64,000 nt of DNA. It comes from CAZMSD01 sp964568855. Its GTDB lineage: Bacteria > CAIWAD01. Positions 8,490-16,459 of this stretch are shown in pieces. The stretch's first letter is position 1; every line of letters begins with the position of its first letter. The notes below the pieces were generated by a model. That model saw nothing but the letters and a program-made list of their open reading frames with translations, was not told the DNA's origin and did no database searches. Location: assembly GCA_964568855.1 (NCBI GenBank), contig CAZMSD010000012.1, positions 1 to 64,000 of the forward strand, given 5' to 3'. Position numbers and translations under genes: made by a program.

Positions 8490-9766
8490 TCGCCTTCCTC
8501 CGCGCCCGGTGCGGTTTCCTCGTGCTCGTCTATTTCGGCGGCCAGACGGGCCATCGCCCGCTGCTCCTCGACCGCAGTGCGGTCCTCGGGTTCATCGTGG
8601 CGCTTGGCCAAGCGGACCAGCCAGCGAGGGAGCTGGACCGGCGTGCCCTGGCGGATAACGGATCGCAGCAGCCACAATCCCAGCAGCGCCAGCAGCAGGT
8701 TGGGCGCCCACATGGCCACCCCCGGCGAAACGAACCCGCGGTCCGCCAGGTCCTCGCCGCCGATCAGGAAGATCCAGTAGATCAGGAAGAACAGGATCGA
8801 CAGGCCGCCCGACACGGCCAGGTTGCCGCTGCCCGACTTCACGCCCAGCGGCGCGCCGATCAGCACGAAGACCAGCACCGCCACCGGGATGGAGAACTTC
8901 TTGTGGATCTCCACCCAGTAGCTGCGGATCTTGCGCGCGTTCTTATCCGGGTCCCGCTCCTCCCAGCGGCGTATGCGCTCCAGCATCTCGGCCGCGGTCT
9001 GCTCGCGGTCCCCCCGGTACTTCGATTTCTGACGCCGCAGGGTCATGTTCCTGGCCTTGATGGCCAAGACGCTCTGCTCGAAATCGATCAGGTTGTAGTC
9101 CAGCTCGTTCTTCCAGTCCCGGCGATGGATCTGGCCCGAATAGAGCGTCAGGAGGAAGCGCGAGGACTCCTCGTCGAAGTACAGGTCGGCGCTGTCGGCC
9201 AGAATCGTGCTGTGCACGCCCCGCTCGCTTTCGTCGAAGATCGTGACGCCCTTCATCCTCCGGCTCGCGTGGTCGATGCCACGGCTGTGTATCACGTAGT
9301 CCGGCACGTCGAAGAGGAACAGCGATTCCTCCATCTGCATCGTCGGCTGCTTGCGGAAGATGCTGCGCCTGAGGAGGCTCGACTTGTAGTTGAATTTCGG
9401 CAGGACCCAGTTGTTGTAGGCCGCCAGGCCGAGGACCAGCAGCAGGCTGGCGAGCATCACGGGCCGGATGAGTTTTGTCAGGCTCACGCCGCAGGACTTG
9501 AGGGCGGTGATCTCGTGGTCCCCGGTCAGGCGCCCGAAAGCCATCAGAGCGGCGATCAACACGGCCATGGGCACGGCCATGGCCAGGATCCAGGCGATGT
9601 TGTAGAAGAAGAACTCGAGGATCACCCCGGCGCCGATTCCCTTGCCCAGGATCTTGCCCAGGATCTGGAAGGCGAAATTGAGCACGAAGAGGAAGACGAT
9701 CAGCGCCAGGCTGTAGAGGAAGGGCGAGAGGTGCTCGCGGACGATATAGCGCGAGAGAAGGCTCAT
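8486..9766 (-). CDS. lptF: LptF-type LPS export permease
   Basis: YjgP/YjgQ family permease of 426 residues. N-terminal membrane helices include SPFLYSLALIVFLFVLNFAF and a second in ILAMAVPMAVLIAALMAFGR. The family motif GDHEITALKSCGVSL follows, then a periplasmic domain and a C-terminal helix group (FSIPVAVLVFVLIGAPLGVK and others). It carries about 45 extra charged residues at the C-terminus, rich in Glu, not usual for the family. It partners the downstream LptG-type protein (4-base overlap) in transporting LPS through the Lpt bridge. lptF/lptG identity is inferred from order. Confidence 0.88.
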   Translation of the reverse strand: MSLLSRYIVREHLSPFLYSLALIVFLFVLNFAFQILGKILGKGIGAGVILEFFFYNIAWILAMAVPMAVLIAALMAFGRLTGDHEITALKSCGVSLTKLIRPVMLASLLLVLGLAAYNNWVLPKFNYKSSLLRRSIFRKQPTMQMEESLFLFDVPDYVIHSRGIDHASRRMKGVTIFDESERGVHSTILADSADLYFDEESSRFLLTLYSGQIHRRDWKNELDYNLIDFEQSVLAIKARNMTLRRQKSKYRGDREQTAAEMLERIRRWEERDPDKNARKIRSYWVEIHKKFSIPVAVLVFVLIGAPLGVKSGSGNLAVSGGLSILFFLIYWIFLIGGEDLADRGFVSPGVAMWAPNLLLALLGLWLLRSVIRQGTPVQLPRWLVRLAKRHDEPEDRTAVEEQRAMARLAAEIDEHEETAPGAEEGE

Positions 9767-9805
9767 CGATCCACCGTTTCCGACCGGACGGCCGTCGCCG
9801 TCGTG

Positions 9806-10546
9806 TTACAAATCTCCGCCCGGCGGCCGGAGCACCAGCTCCTCCACCAGCGTGCGCTTCCCGCTCTCGCAGCAGGCGAAGATCTGGCGCGCCACCTCGG
9901 CGGGATCCATCATGGTCTCCGGGTCGTGTCCGCCCTCCGCCCAGAGCGGCGTAGCGGTCGCTCCGGGGAAGACGTTCGTGATGCGGATTCCGCGACCGCG
10001 CAGTTCCTCGCGGGCGACGTCCATCAGACCCTTCAGGCCTGCCTTGCCGGCGGTGTAGAGCCCGCAGCCGGCGAAGGGTTTCAGCGCGGCCACGCTGAGT
10101 ACGTTGACCACGTGCAGCTCGCGATCGGCTTCCACGGCCGGCCCGGCCGCTTCCCGCAGCAGCAGGAAGGGTCCCAGCAGATTGACCCGCAGCGCCTCCA
10201 GGGCCCGTGCCTCACTCTCTTCGAGCAGCTCGGACACGTGAAACAGGCCGGCGCTGTTGACCAGCACGTCCAGCCGGCCTTCCTCCTGTATCACGGCCCG
10301 CACCAGCAGCTTGACCTGCGCGGAATCCGCCACGTCGCACAGGTGAGTGCTCGGAACACCTGCGGTCCCCGACCGCCGCTCCGCGATCTCGCGCCGGGCC
10401 TCCAGCAGCCTATCCTCCCGCCGGGCCGCCAGGTGAACGCGGTCACCCGCGGCGTGAAAGAGGGCGGCGCACTCCAGGCCGATGCCCGAGGATCCCCCGC
10501 TGATCAGGACACTCCTGCCGCCCGGTGAGGGGGGCGCTTCGTTCAT
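9806..10546 (-). CDS. Short-chain dehydrogenase/reductase
   Basis: A classical SDR of 246 residues. The NAD(P)-binding motif GGSSGIG lies at about residues 17-23, NSAG at about 97, and the catalytic Ser...Tyr-x-x-x-Lys as LYTAGKAG near residue 160. The Arg residues after the first beta strand (AARREDR) suggest an NADP(H) preference. The substrate is unknown. It starts 10 bases after the queD stop and precedes the lpt genes by about 39 bases, so it belongs to the same operon. A link to pterin/queuosine metabolism is possible from position but not shown. Confidence 0.85.
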   Translation of the reverse strand: MNEAPPSPGGRSVLISGGSSGIGLECAALFHAAGDRVHLAARREDRLLEARREIAERRSGTAGVPSTHLCDVADSAQVKLLVRAVIQEEGRLDVLVNSAGLFHVSELLEESEARALEALRVNLLGPFLLLREAAGPAVEADRELHVVNVLSVAALKPFAGCGLYTAGKAGLKGLMDVAREELRGRGIRITNVFPGATATPLWAEGGHDPETMMDPAEVARQIFACCESGKRTLVEELVLRPPGGDL

Positions 10547-10556
10547 CGGTCTTTCC

Positions 10557-10970
10557 TTAATCCGCCTTCAGGGCGGCGATGTTCCGGCCGGTTTCCTCCA
10601 GGCGCAGCTCGTGAAGCCGCCCGGCCGGCAGGCGATGCTCGAGCTCCCTCCAGAAGGCCAGGGCGAGGTTCTCCGCGGTAGGTATCACGCCCTCGAGAAA
10701 ATCCACGTCTTCGTTGAGGTACCTGTGATCCACGCGGTCGACGATCACCCCGCGGATGATCTCCGAGAATCGCGAGAGTTCCAGCAGCATGCCGGTCCGG
10801 GGATCGGCTTCGCCCCGGATGGTGACCCACAGCCGGTAGTTGTGCCCGTGGCCCTGCGGGTTGGCGCACTTCCCGTAGATCTCGAGGTTCTCTTCGTCGT
10901 CGAGTTCCGGGTTGTAGAGGCGGTGCGCGGCGCAGAAATCCTCAACCCTCGTGAGATACACATCCGGCAT
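10557..10970 (-). CDS. queD: 6-carboxytetrahydropterin synthase family protein (QueD-like)
   Basis: PTPS/QueD family protein of 137 residues. The start is the ATG at 10970, preceded by AGGAAGG at 10979-10985; the frame runs further upstream but overlaps the divergent GNAT gene. Zinc ligands are His in FCAAHRLYN and the two His of GHGHNY. The catalytic Cys is in YGKCANPQGHGHN. DHRYLN, PTAEN and a C-terminal RLEETG supply the remaining conserved positions. QueD makes 6-carboxy-tetrahydropterin for queuosine; close relatives act in pterin synthesis, and the sequence alone does not settle which. First gene of the minus-strand operon, divergent from the GNAT gene with only 30 bases between the starts. 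Confidence 0.88.
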   Translation of the reverse strand: MPDVYLTRVEDFCAAHRLYNPELDDEENLEIYGKCANPQGHGHNYRLWVTIRGEADPRTGMLLELSRFSEIIRGVIVDRVDHRYLNEDVDFLEGVIPTAENLALAFWRELEHRLPAGRLHELRLEETGRNIAALKAD

Positions 10971-11000
10971 TTCACGGCCTTCCTTAACTTGAATCGACCG

Positions 11001-11456
11001 ATGGACTACAGCCTGCGAACCTACCGGGACTCGGATTGGGAAGCCGTCATCGCCTTGTGGATCGACAGCGGTATCCCCATGGGCCACTCGGAGTGCCATG
11101 CCGTACTCGAGCGCGCCCGGCGCCTCTGGCCGGAGCTGTTCCTGGTGGCCGAGGATCCCGCGGGGCGGATCGTGGGAGCCGTCTGGGGCAGCTTTGACGG
11201 CCGGCGGGCGGCACTCAACCACCTGGCCGTGGAGAAGGGATGTCGCGGCCGGGGTCTGGGTAAGCGCCTGGTTCGGGAACTGCTCGAACGCCTGCGCGCG
11301 ACGGACGCGGTTAAAATACACCTTCAGGTGTTCTCTGACAACGCGGAGCTGCTGGACTTCTACCGCGCATTCGGCTTTTATCGCCGGGACGACCTGATCA
11401 TGATGAGCGCGGACCTCCGCGGAAACCGATTCAACCACACCAGAGGCCCACGATGA
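11001..11456 (+). CDS. GNAT family N-acetyltransferase
   Basis: GNAT acetyltransferase of 151 residues from ATG 11001. The acetyl-CoA pyrophosphate-binding loop is visible as CRGRGLGKRLV, after the NHLAVEKG strand. The C-terminal FSDNAELLDFYRAFGFYRRD is the usual GNAT end, with the Tyr that acts as general acid. The N-terminal part (WIDSGIPMGHSE) resembles YpeA-type members. The substrate is unknown. The next gene starts inside its last codons (4-base overlap), so it forms an operon with the lipoprotein and IMPase genes. Confidence 0.85.
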   Translation: MDYSLRTYRDSDWEAVIALWIDSGIPMGHSECHAVLERARRLWPELFLVAEDPAGRIVGAVWGSFDGRRAALNHLAVEKGCRGRGLGKRLVRELLERLRATDAVKIHLQVFSDNAELLDFYRAFGFYRRDDLIMMSADLRGNRFNHTRGPR

Positions 11457-12031
11457 AGACATTCGCGATCACACTCATCTGCCTGCTGCTCTGCGCCTGC
11501 TCGCGGGAGCCCCGCGGCCTGGCGGACTACTTCCCCGACTCCAAGGGCGAGCGGCGCAACTTCCAGGTCCTGGTGGACGGCCTCCAGCGAGGCTTCTACA
11601 ACCTCGAAACCCGCTCGATCAACGAGGACGAGCAGGGAACCGCACTGTTCTTCCTGGATCCCCGGCATCGCGATCTGCTCGGTAACTGGCACATGGTGCT
11701 TCAGGATGAGCGGCTGTCGGCGGTTCTGCCTCCTTACGGTCTGGAGCTGGAACTCTTCCGCTATCCCGCGCGGCCAGACACCAACTGGCGCGAGACGCAA
11801 CCGGGTTTCGCCGGCCGCTGCCTGGGCCTGGAGGATGTGGAGGTCACCGCGGGCCGTTTCCGCGACGCGGTGCACCTGCAGTACCGCCTCGAGCCCGAGT
11901 TCCTGCTGAAGATGAAACTCGACTCCCAGGGTCGCGACATCCTGATGGAACTGTGGCTGGCGCCCTTCCACGGACCGGTGCGCTTCAAAGTCGGCGATAG
12001 CTACGAGGAAGAACTTGTCGAGCGCTACTGA
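11453..12031 (+). CDS. Hypothetical lipoprotein
   Basis: A protein of 192 residues with a lipoprotein signal: MKTFAITLICLLLCAC, lipobox LCAC with the modified Cys at residue 16. The mature part is mixed alpha/beta with no recognised domain. Asp follows two residues after a Ser and Arg, and inner versus outer membrane sorting cannot be judged. It overlaps the GNAT gene at its start and the IMPase gene at its end, so all three are likely translated from one message. Function unknown. Confidence 0.75.
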   Translation: MKTFAITLICLLLCACSREPRGLADYFPDSKGERRNFQVLVDGLQRGFYNLETRSINEDEQGTALFFLDPRHRDLLGNWHMVLQDERLSAVLPPYGLELELFRYPARPDTNWRETQPGFAGRCLGLEDVEVTAGRFRDAVHLQYRLEPEFLLKMKLDSQGRDILMELWLAPFHGPVRFKVGDSYEEELVERY

Positions 12032-13079
12032 GGACGGATCGGAAGCACGGGACGGCGACCGGCTCGCCGAACTTGCGGTTGGGCTGGCAACCGCGCGCCG
12101 GCTGATTCTCTCCGCCGGCCGACTGGTTCACCGGGCCTGGATGGACGAAGAAGGCCTGCGCGTGGACCAGAAAGGCCTCTACGACTTCGTTACCCAGGTG
12201 GACCACCGCTCGGAGGCACTCATCGCCGCCGGCATCGCCGAGTCATTTCCCGATGACGGCTTCCTGGGCGAGGAAGGTTCCTCCCGGGACCTCGAACGGG
12301 CGCGAGTCTGGATCGTCGATCCCCTGGACGGGACCAGCAACTTCATTCACCGCTACCCTGCCTTCGCCGTCTCCATCGCCCTGACCCGGCGCAGAACCCT
12401 CCCGGACGGTGATCCCCGTGCCCGCGCCGGACGACTGAGCGGGGAGGATCGCCGCGCCCGCTTTCCCGCCGTTCTCGATCTCGAGCCGGTCCTGGGCCTG
12501 ATCTACGACGTTTGCCAGCAGCGGCTGTTCTGGGCGATTCAGGGCGGGGGAGCCTGGGTGGAGGACTTGCGAAGCGCGCTCGATGAGGAGACCGAGCCCG
12601 CTATGGGCGCCGATCCGTTGACTTCCGCGGAGGGCTCTTCGCCCGAGAGGTGGCTGGGAGCACTTGTCCGGCGATCGCGGGGACTGGGCGGAGGCGCTGC
12701 GTGCGCGCTGAAGGAGGCCTTCCTGGCAACGGGATTCCCGGTACGCTACCGGGACCTGGCCCGCCTCTACCAGGAGGCTTTCGAGCGCCTGCTGCCCGGG
12801 GCCGCGGGTTTGAGGCGCGGCGGCAGCGCGGCCCTGGACCTGGCTTACACCGCGGCCGGCATCTTCGACGGGTTCTTCGAGATCCACCTTTCGCCCTGGG
12901 ACGTGGCGGCGGGGATTCTGCTGGTCGAGGAAGCCGGAGGCCGGGTCTCCGGCCTGGGCGGTGATCCCCTGGCGGACGGCAACCTGCTGGCCGGACCGCC
13001 CGAGCTGGTCCGGGAGTTGGAGGCGGCCCTGGAACCTGTCTTTCGAGCCGATTCGGACGCGCCAGCCTGGTCAGGGTGA
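12015..13079 (+). CDS. Inositol monophosphatase family phosphatase
   Basis: IMPase/CysQ superfamily member of 354 residues, longer than the usual 260-280. The start is a TTG at 12015 with GAGGAAG just upstream, inside the end of the lipoprotein gene. Metal-binding motifs are all present: GEEG (about 80), the WIVDPLDGTSNF motif (about 98-109) and WDVAAG near the C-terminus. Extra length comes from two insertions, one Arg/Asp-rich after the DPLDGT motif and one around residues 180-220. Likely Mg-dependent hydrolysis of a sugar, inositol or nucleotide phosphate; the substrate cannot be told. Confidence 0.85.
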   Translation: MSSATEDGSEARDGDRLAELAVGLATARRLILSAGRLVHRAWMDEEGLRVDQKGLYDFVTQVDHRSEALIAAGIAESFPDDGFLGEEGSSRDLERARVWIVDPLDGTSNFIHRYPAFAVSIALTRRRTLPDGDPRARAGRLSGEDRRARFPAVLDLEPVLGLIYDVCQQRLFWAIQGGGAWVEDLRSALDEETEPAMGADPLTSAEGSSPERWLGALVRRSRGLGGGAACALKEAFLATGFPVRYRDLARLYQEAFERLLPGAAGLRRGGSAALDLAYTAAGIFDGFFEIHLSPWDVAAGILLVEEAGGRVSGLGGDPLADGNLLAGPPELVRELEAALEPVFRADSDAPAWSG

Positions 13080-13092
13080 ACTCCCCGGTCGG

Positions 13093-13121
13093 TTGCTTCA
13101 GTGCCTGGGCTTCCTTACAAT
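13093..13121 (+). promoter_or_regulatory. Sigma70-type promoter candidate
   Basis: TTGCTT at 13093-13098 and TACAAT at 13116-13121 are separated by exactly 17 bases. It lies just after the IMPase-family stop and upstream of a short leader ORF and hairpin, so it probably drives the zinc-ribbon gene. Confidence 0.5.
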
Positions 13122-13149
13122 ACTAGTTCACGAAAAAGAGAGGAGCGCC

Positions 13150-13206
13150 GTGCGGTTCGGCAATCACCGACCTAGGCTGGTACCTGCGCTTAGCGGAGAA
13201 CTCTGA
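13150..13206 (+). CDS. Putative 18-residue leader peptide
   Basis: A GTG at 13150, preceded by AGAGGAG at 13138-13144, opens an 18-codon frame (MRFGNHRPRLVPALSGEL) ending at TGA 13204-13206. The hairpin at 13215-13245 starts 9 bases later. This promoter, short ORF and hairpin order is that of an attenuator, but the peptide shows no run of one amino acid that would point to a sensed substrate. It may also be chance. Confidence 0.35.
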   Translation: MRFGNHRPRLVPALSGEL

Positions 13207-13214
13207 GAATACCG

Positions 13215-13245
13215 AATGCACCCGAGCAGGGTGCATTTTTGTTTT
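13215..13245 (+). terminator. Intrinsic terminator or attenuator hairpin
   Basis: AATGCACCC (13215-13223) pairs with GGGTGCATT (13229-13237) around GAGCA, followed by a T-rich run (TTTGTTTT). The next gene's Shine-Dalgarno GGAGG begins at 13246. It can either end transcription from upstream or attenuate the zinc-ribbon gene from the promoter at 13093-13121. Confidence 0.75.
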
Positions 13246-13256
13246 GGAGGGCGGCT

Positions 13257-13997
13257 TTGAAGAAGGAACTGTTGCTGCTTGTCGAACTTCAGAAGATAGA
13301 TGACCAGTTCCACGCGCTTGAAATATCCAAAGGAACCCTGCCCCAGGAACTCGAGCGTCTCGACAGGGAGGAAGCAGAACTCCGCATCGGCCGCGAGAAC
13401 ATGCAGAAGCAGCTCAAAGAGCTGGAAGTCGAGATCCGGCAACGCGAAAAACGGCACGACGAGCTGAAAGTGAAAGTGGATGCGCTGCAGGAGAAACTGT
13501 TCTCCACGCAGACCAACCAGGAATACGAGGCGGTCACCAGGGAAATCGACTGGCACCAGGATGCGCTCAACGAGAACGAGACCGCCATGGTGAACTGTCT
13601 CGAACAGCAGGAAGAGCTGCAGGAATCCTTCGACGGCAGCCATCAGCGCTGTTCCGAGCTGGTGGATGCCCTGGACAAGATGAAGGCGCGTTTCAAGGAG
13701 CATTCGGCGGCCACCGCCGTGCAGGTCAAGGATCTTGAGAACAACCGCGATCAAATGGTGTCCCAGATTCCCAAGCCCCTGCTGGCGCACTACGAGCGGA
13801 TCCGCAAAGCCAAGGACGGCCGCGGCGTGGTCAGCGTCTACCGCGGAACCAGCTGCGGCGGTTGCTTCCAGACGATTCCGCCCCAGAAGATCAACCAGGT
13901 CCGGCGGATGCAGGACCTGATACTCTGTGAGATCTGCGGGCGGATCCTGATCAGCGATCAGCTCGAGACCGGCGCGGAGCAGCTGAAACAGCAATAA
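13257..13997 (+). CDS. C4-type zinc-ribbon coiled-coil protein (CT398/DUF164-like)
   Basis: A protein of 246 residues, start TTG 13257 with GGAGG at 13246-13250. Residues 1-175 form a long charged helical hairpin (heptad-rich, many Glu/Lys/Gln). The C-terminal zinc ribbon has CGGC (after RGTS) and CEIC (after DLIL), a C4 metal site. This is the architecture of Chlamydia CT398-type proteins, which have been reported to bind RpoN and a flagellar/secretion component; its role in most bacteria is unsettled. rnpB follows directly. The hairpin immediately upstream suggests attenuation control. Confidence 0.88.
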   Translation: MKKELLLLVELQKIDDQFHALEISKGTLPQELERLDREEAELRIGRENMQKQLKELEVEIRQREKRHDELKVKVDALQEKLFSTQTNQEYEAVTREIDWHQDALNENETAMVNCLEQQEELQESFDGSHQRCSELVDALDKMKARFKEHSAATAVQVKDLENNRDQMVSQIPKPLLAHYERIRKAKDGRGVVSVYRGTSCGGCFQTIPPQKINQVRRMQDLILCEICGRILISDQLETGAEQLKQQ

Positions 13998-14057
13998 CCG
14001 GGAAAGTAACCGGAAGGGCACAGTTATCGCGGCCCGTGGAAAGGTGCGGTCCGGCGA

Positions 14058-14590
14058 GGCCGGGGTCGGAGCAGGTCCGATGGCCGCGGCCCGCCGTTTG
14101 CGCGGCAGGCTGAGGAAAGTCCGGACTTCACAGGGCAGGACGCCCGTGAGGGGCACCGCGAGGTGACGGAAAGTGCCGCAGAAACCATACCGCCCCGCAC
14201 CTAGATCAGTGTGGATACCAAACGTGTGTTATCCTACGTCGCCTCACTGATTTAGGTGCGGGGTAAGGGTGAAATGGTGCGGTCCGGGATCAACCGGACT
14301 TAATGTAAGAGCGCACCGCGCCGCGGGTGACCGCGGCGGCAGGGTAAACCCCGTCCGAAGCAAGACCAAGCAGGTCCGTCAAGGCTGCCCGTCAAGCTCC
14401 CAGGCGCTTCCGCGGTGTTCCCGGTTCCGGGAGACGACTCTTCCGGGATGCCGGGGACGGCGGGAGAGCGGCGGAGCTGCGGACCGGGTAGGTCGCCAAG
14501 ATCAATGGCCATGCCGCCATCCTCTGGAAGCGCGTCTTCCTGCAGGTGGCGGTTACAGAATCCGGCTTATGACCTGCTCCGACCCCGGCC
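14058..14590 (+). ncRNA. rnpB: RNase P RNA
   Basis: Bacterial type A RNase P RNA. Conserved core segments are GAGGAAAGTCCGGAC (from 14112), ACAGGGCAGGACGCC, GGAAAGTGCCGCAGAAA, GGTAAGGGTGAAATGGTGCG, GCAAGACCAAGCAGG and the 3' ACAGAATCCGGCTTAT. The ends pair over 18 bases (14058-14075 with 14573-14590), which sets the boundaries. At about 533 bases it is much longer than the usual 350-400. The P12 arm is a 19-bp stem (CCCCGCACCTAGATCAGTG with its partner after 14250) topped by an AU-rich loop, and the P15-P18 region is also expanded. It cleaves tRNA 5' leaders together with RnpA. Confidence 0.93.
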
Positions 14591-14653
14591 GCGCCGAACC
14601 CGCGACCCTGCAGTTGATGAAGAGAATTCTGAGACATACAGGCTGGAGTCCAC

Positions 14654-16405
14654 ATGGATCTTCTGTGGGAGCACCCGGGAGATCTGCAGCATGACCAGAG
14701 AGTTCAACATGTCGCCAAGGCGCTGAATCTGCCACCCGCCGTCGCCCTCGTCCTGGTGGGCAACGGCATCGACACGCCGGAAGCGGCGCAGGCCTTCTTC
14801 CATCCGGAAGTGACGCAGTTCCACGATCCGTTGCTGATGGAGGACATGGCGTGCGCCACGAGCTGTCTGGTGGAAGCTCTTTACGAAAGGCGGCGGATAG
14901 TACTTTTCGGCGACTACGACGTGGACGGCGTCACCTCGGTCGCGCTGCTCTATCTCTTTCTCAAAGACATCGGCGGCGATGTCGTGTATCACATTCCCGA
15001 GCGGAACAGCGAAGGCTACGGCCTGTCCATCGACGCTGTCCGGTCGGCGCGCGAGCACGGCGGGGAGGTCTTGCTCACCGTGGACACGGGCATCACCGCC
15101 GTGGATGAAATCGCCTTCGCCCGCGAGCTGGGTCTCGAGGTGATCGTCTGCGACCATCACCAGCCGGGCGAATCCCTGCCCGTGGCCACAGCAATTCTCA
15201 ATCCCAAGCGCCACGAATGTTCCTATCCCTTCAAGGAGCTGGCGGCCGTGGGTGTGGCCTTCAAGCTGGGCCAATCCCTGGTGCGCGGGCTCGAGCTGGA
15301 TGCGGAGATGATCTACCGCTACCTGGACCTGGCCGCCATCGGCAGCGCAGCGGACATCGTCCCGCTGACCGGCGAGAACCGGGTGATGGTGGGTCTCGGG
15401 CTCAGGAAGCTGAACAAGGAGCCGCAGGTGGGCGTCGGGGCGCTGCTGCAGGTCAGCGGACTGCTGCGCCGCGAGGTCAACGTGAGCAGCGTGGTCTTCG
15501 GCCTGGCGCCCCGGATCAACGCCGTGGGGCGCCTGGGCAGCGCGGAGCGGGCGGTCCGCCTGCTGACCACGAAGAACCGCGAGACCGCCAGGGATATCGC
15601 GCGAGTCCTGGAGCACGAGAATCGCCAGCGCAAGTCCATCGATCACGGCACTTTGGACGAGGCCGTCGAGAAGGTCGAGCAGGAATGCGATCTCGGGCAG
15701 GACAAGGTGATCGTGCTCGACAAGCGCAACTGGCACAGCGGCGTGATCGGCATCGTCGCCTCGAGGATCATCGAGAGGCATCACCGGCCGACGGTGATGA
15801 TCACTGTGGACGACAGCGGCCTGGGCAAAGGCAGCGCCCGCAGCATCAGCGGCTTCGACGTCTACGAAGCGCTGAGGTCCTGCGAGGACCTGCTCGAGCA
15901 GTTCGGCGGGCACAAGTACGCCGCGGGCCTGACGGTCCGCGAGGAGAACATCCCCGAGTTGCGCCGGCGGCTGAAGCACTATTGTGACTCACGGCTTTGT
16001 TTGAGCGACCTCAACCCGCGCCTGCGCATCGACGCGGAGATTCCCTTGCGCATGGTCGACCGGGAATTCCTCGAGGCACTCAAGCTCTTCGCGCCCTTCG
16101 GACCGAAGAATCAGCAGCCGCATTTCCTGACCCGGAGCGCCGTCATCAAGGGCGAGGCCCGGGTGGTCGGCAGCGGCCACCTGGTCTGCCGCGTGGAGAA
16201 GGAGGGCATCGAGTTCGACGCCATCGGTTACGGCCTGGGCCACCTGGCGGAAGAACTCGAGCTGAGCGATGGGGGCGTGGACATGGTTTACGCCGTGATC
16301 GAGAACGTCTGGCGGGGCCGCAGCGGCATCCAGCTGCACCTGAAAGATATCTGCCCGGCAGGGACGCGGCAGATCGTCACGCGCGCGGTCCCCGAAGTTG
16401 CCTGA
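14654..16405 (+). CDS. recJ: Single-stranded-DNA exonuclease RecJ
   Basis: RecJ of 583 residues. Start ATG 14654 with GGAG at 14643-14646. The DHH domain shows GDYDVDGVTS (motif I, about residue 92), DTGIT and CDHHQPG (DHH motif, about 170). The DHHA1 domain shows NWHSGVIGIVASRI and FGGHKYAAGLT. A C-terminal OB-type domain includes LKLFAPFGPKNQQP. It is a Mg/Mn-dependent 5'-3' exonuclease acting on single strands in recombination (RecF pathway), base-excision and mismatch repair. All catalytic Asp/His residues are present. Confidence 0.96.
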   Translation: MDLLWEHPGDLQHDQRVQHVAKALNLPPAVALVLVGNGIDTPEAAQAFFHPEVTQFHDPLLMEDMACATSCLVEALYERRRIVLFGDYDVDGVTSVALLYLFLKDIGGDVVYHIPERNSEGYGLSIDAVRSAREHGGEVLLTVDTGITAVDEIAFARELGLEVIVCDHHQPGESLPVATAILNPKRHECSYPFKELAAVGVAFKLGQSLVRGLELDAEMIYRYLDLAAIGSAADIVPLTGENRVMVGLGLRKLNKEPQVGVGALLQVSGLLRREVNVSSVVFGLAPRINAVGRLGSAERAVRLLTTKNRETARDIARVLEHENRQRKSIDHGTLDEAVEKVEQECDLGQDKVIVLDKRNWHSGVIGIVASRIIERHHRPTVMITVDDSGLGKGSARSISGFDVYEALRSCEDLLEQFGGHKYAAGLTVREENIPELRRRLKHYCDSRLCLSDLNPRLRIDAEIPLRMVDREFLEALKLFAPFGPKNQQPHFLTRSAVIKGEARVVGSGHLVCRVEKEGIEFDAIGYGLGHLAEELELSDGGVDMVYAVIENVWRGRSGIQLHLKDICPAGTRQIVTRAVPEVA

Positions 16406-16459
16406 TCGCGGCCGGCGGGAAGCCGGGACGGACGAAGGGAGAACCAGGAGAGCCTTTCC

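Noticed and set aside
8522..10528. A 668-codon plus-strand frame opposite the lpt and SDR genes
   Set aside because: It is the shadow of GC-rich codons; the sequence is His/Gln/Ala-rich low complexity, and the minus-strand genes are clear family members.
13122..13214. A tRNA or SRP RNA in the leader of the zinc-ribbon gene
   Set aside because: GGTTCGGCAATC looks a little like a T-loop, but no cloverleaf or SRP core (GGAAGCAGC-type loop) can be built.
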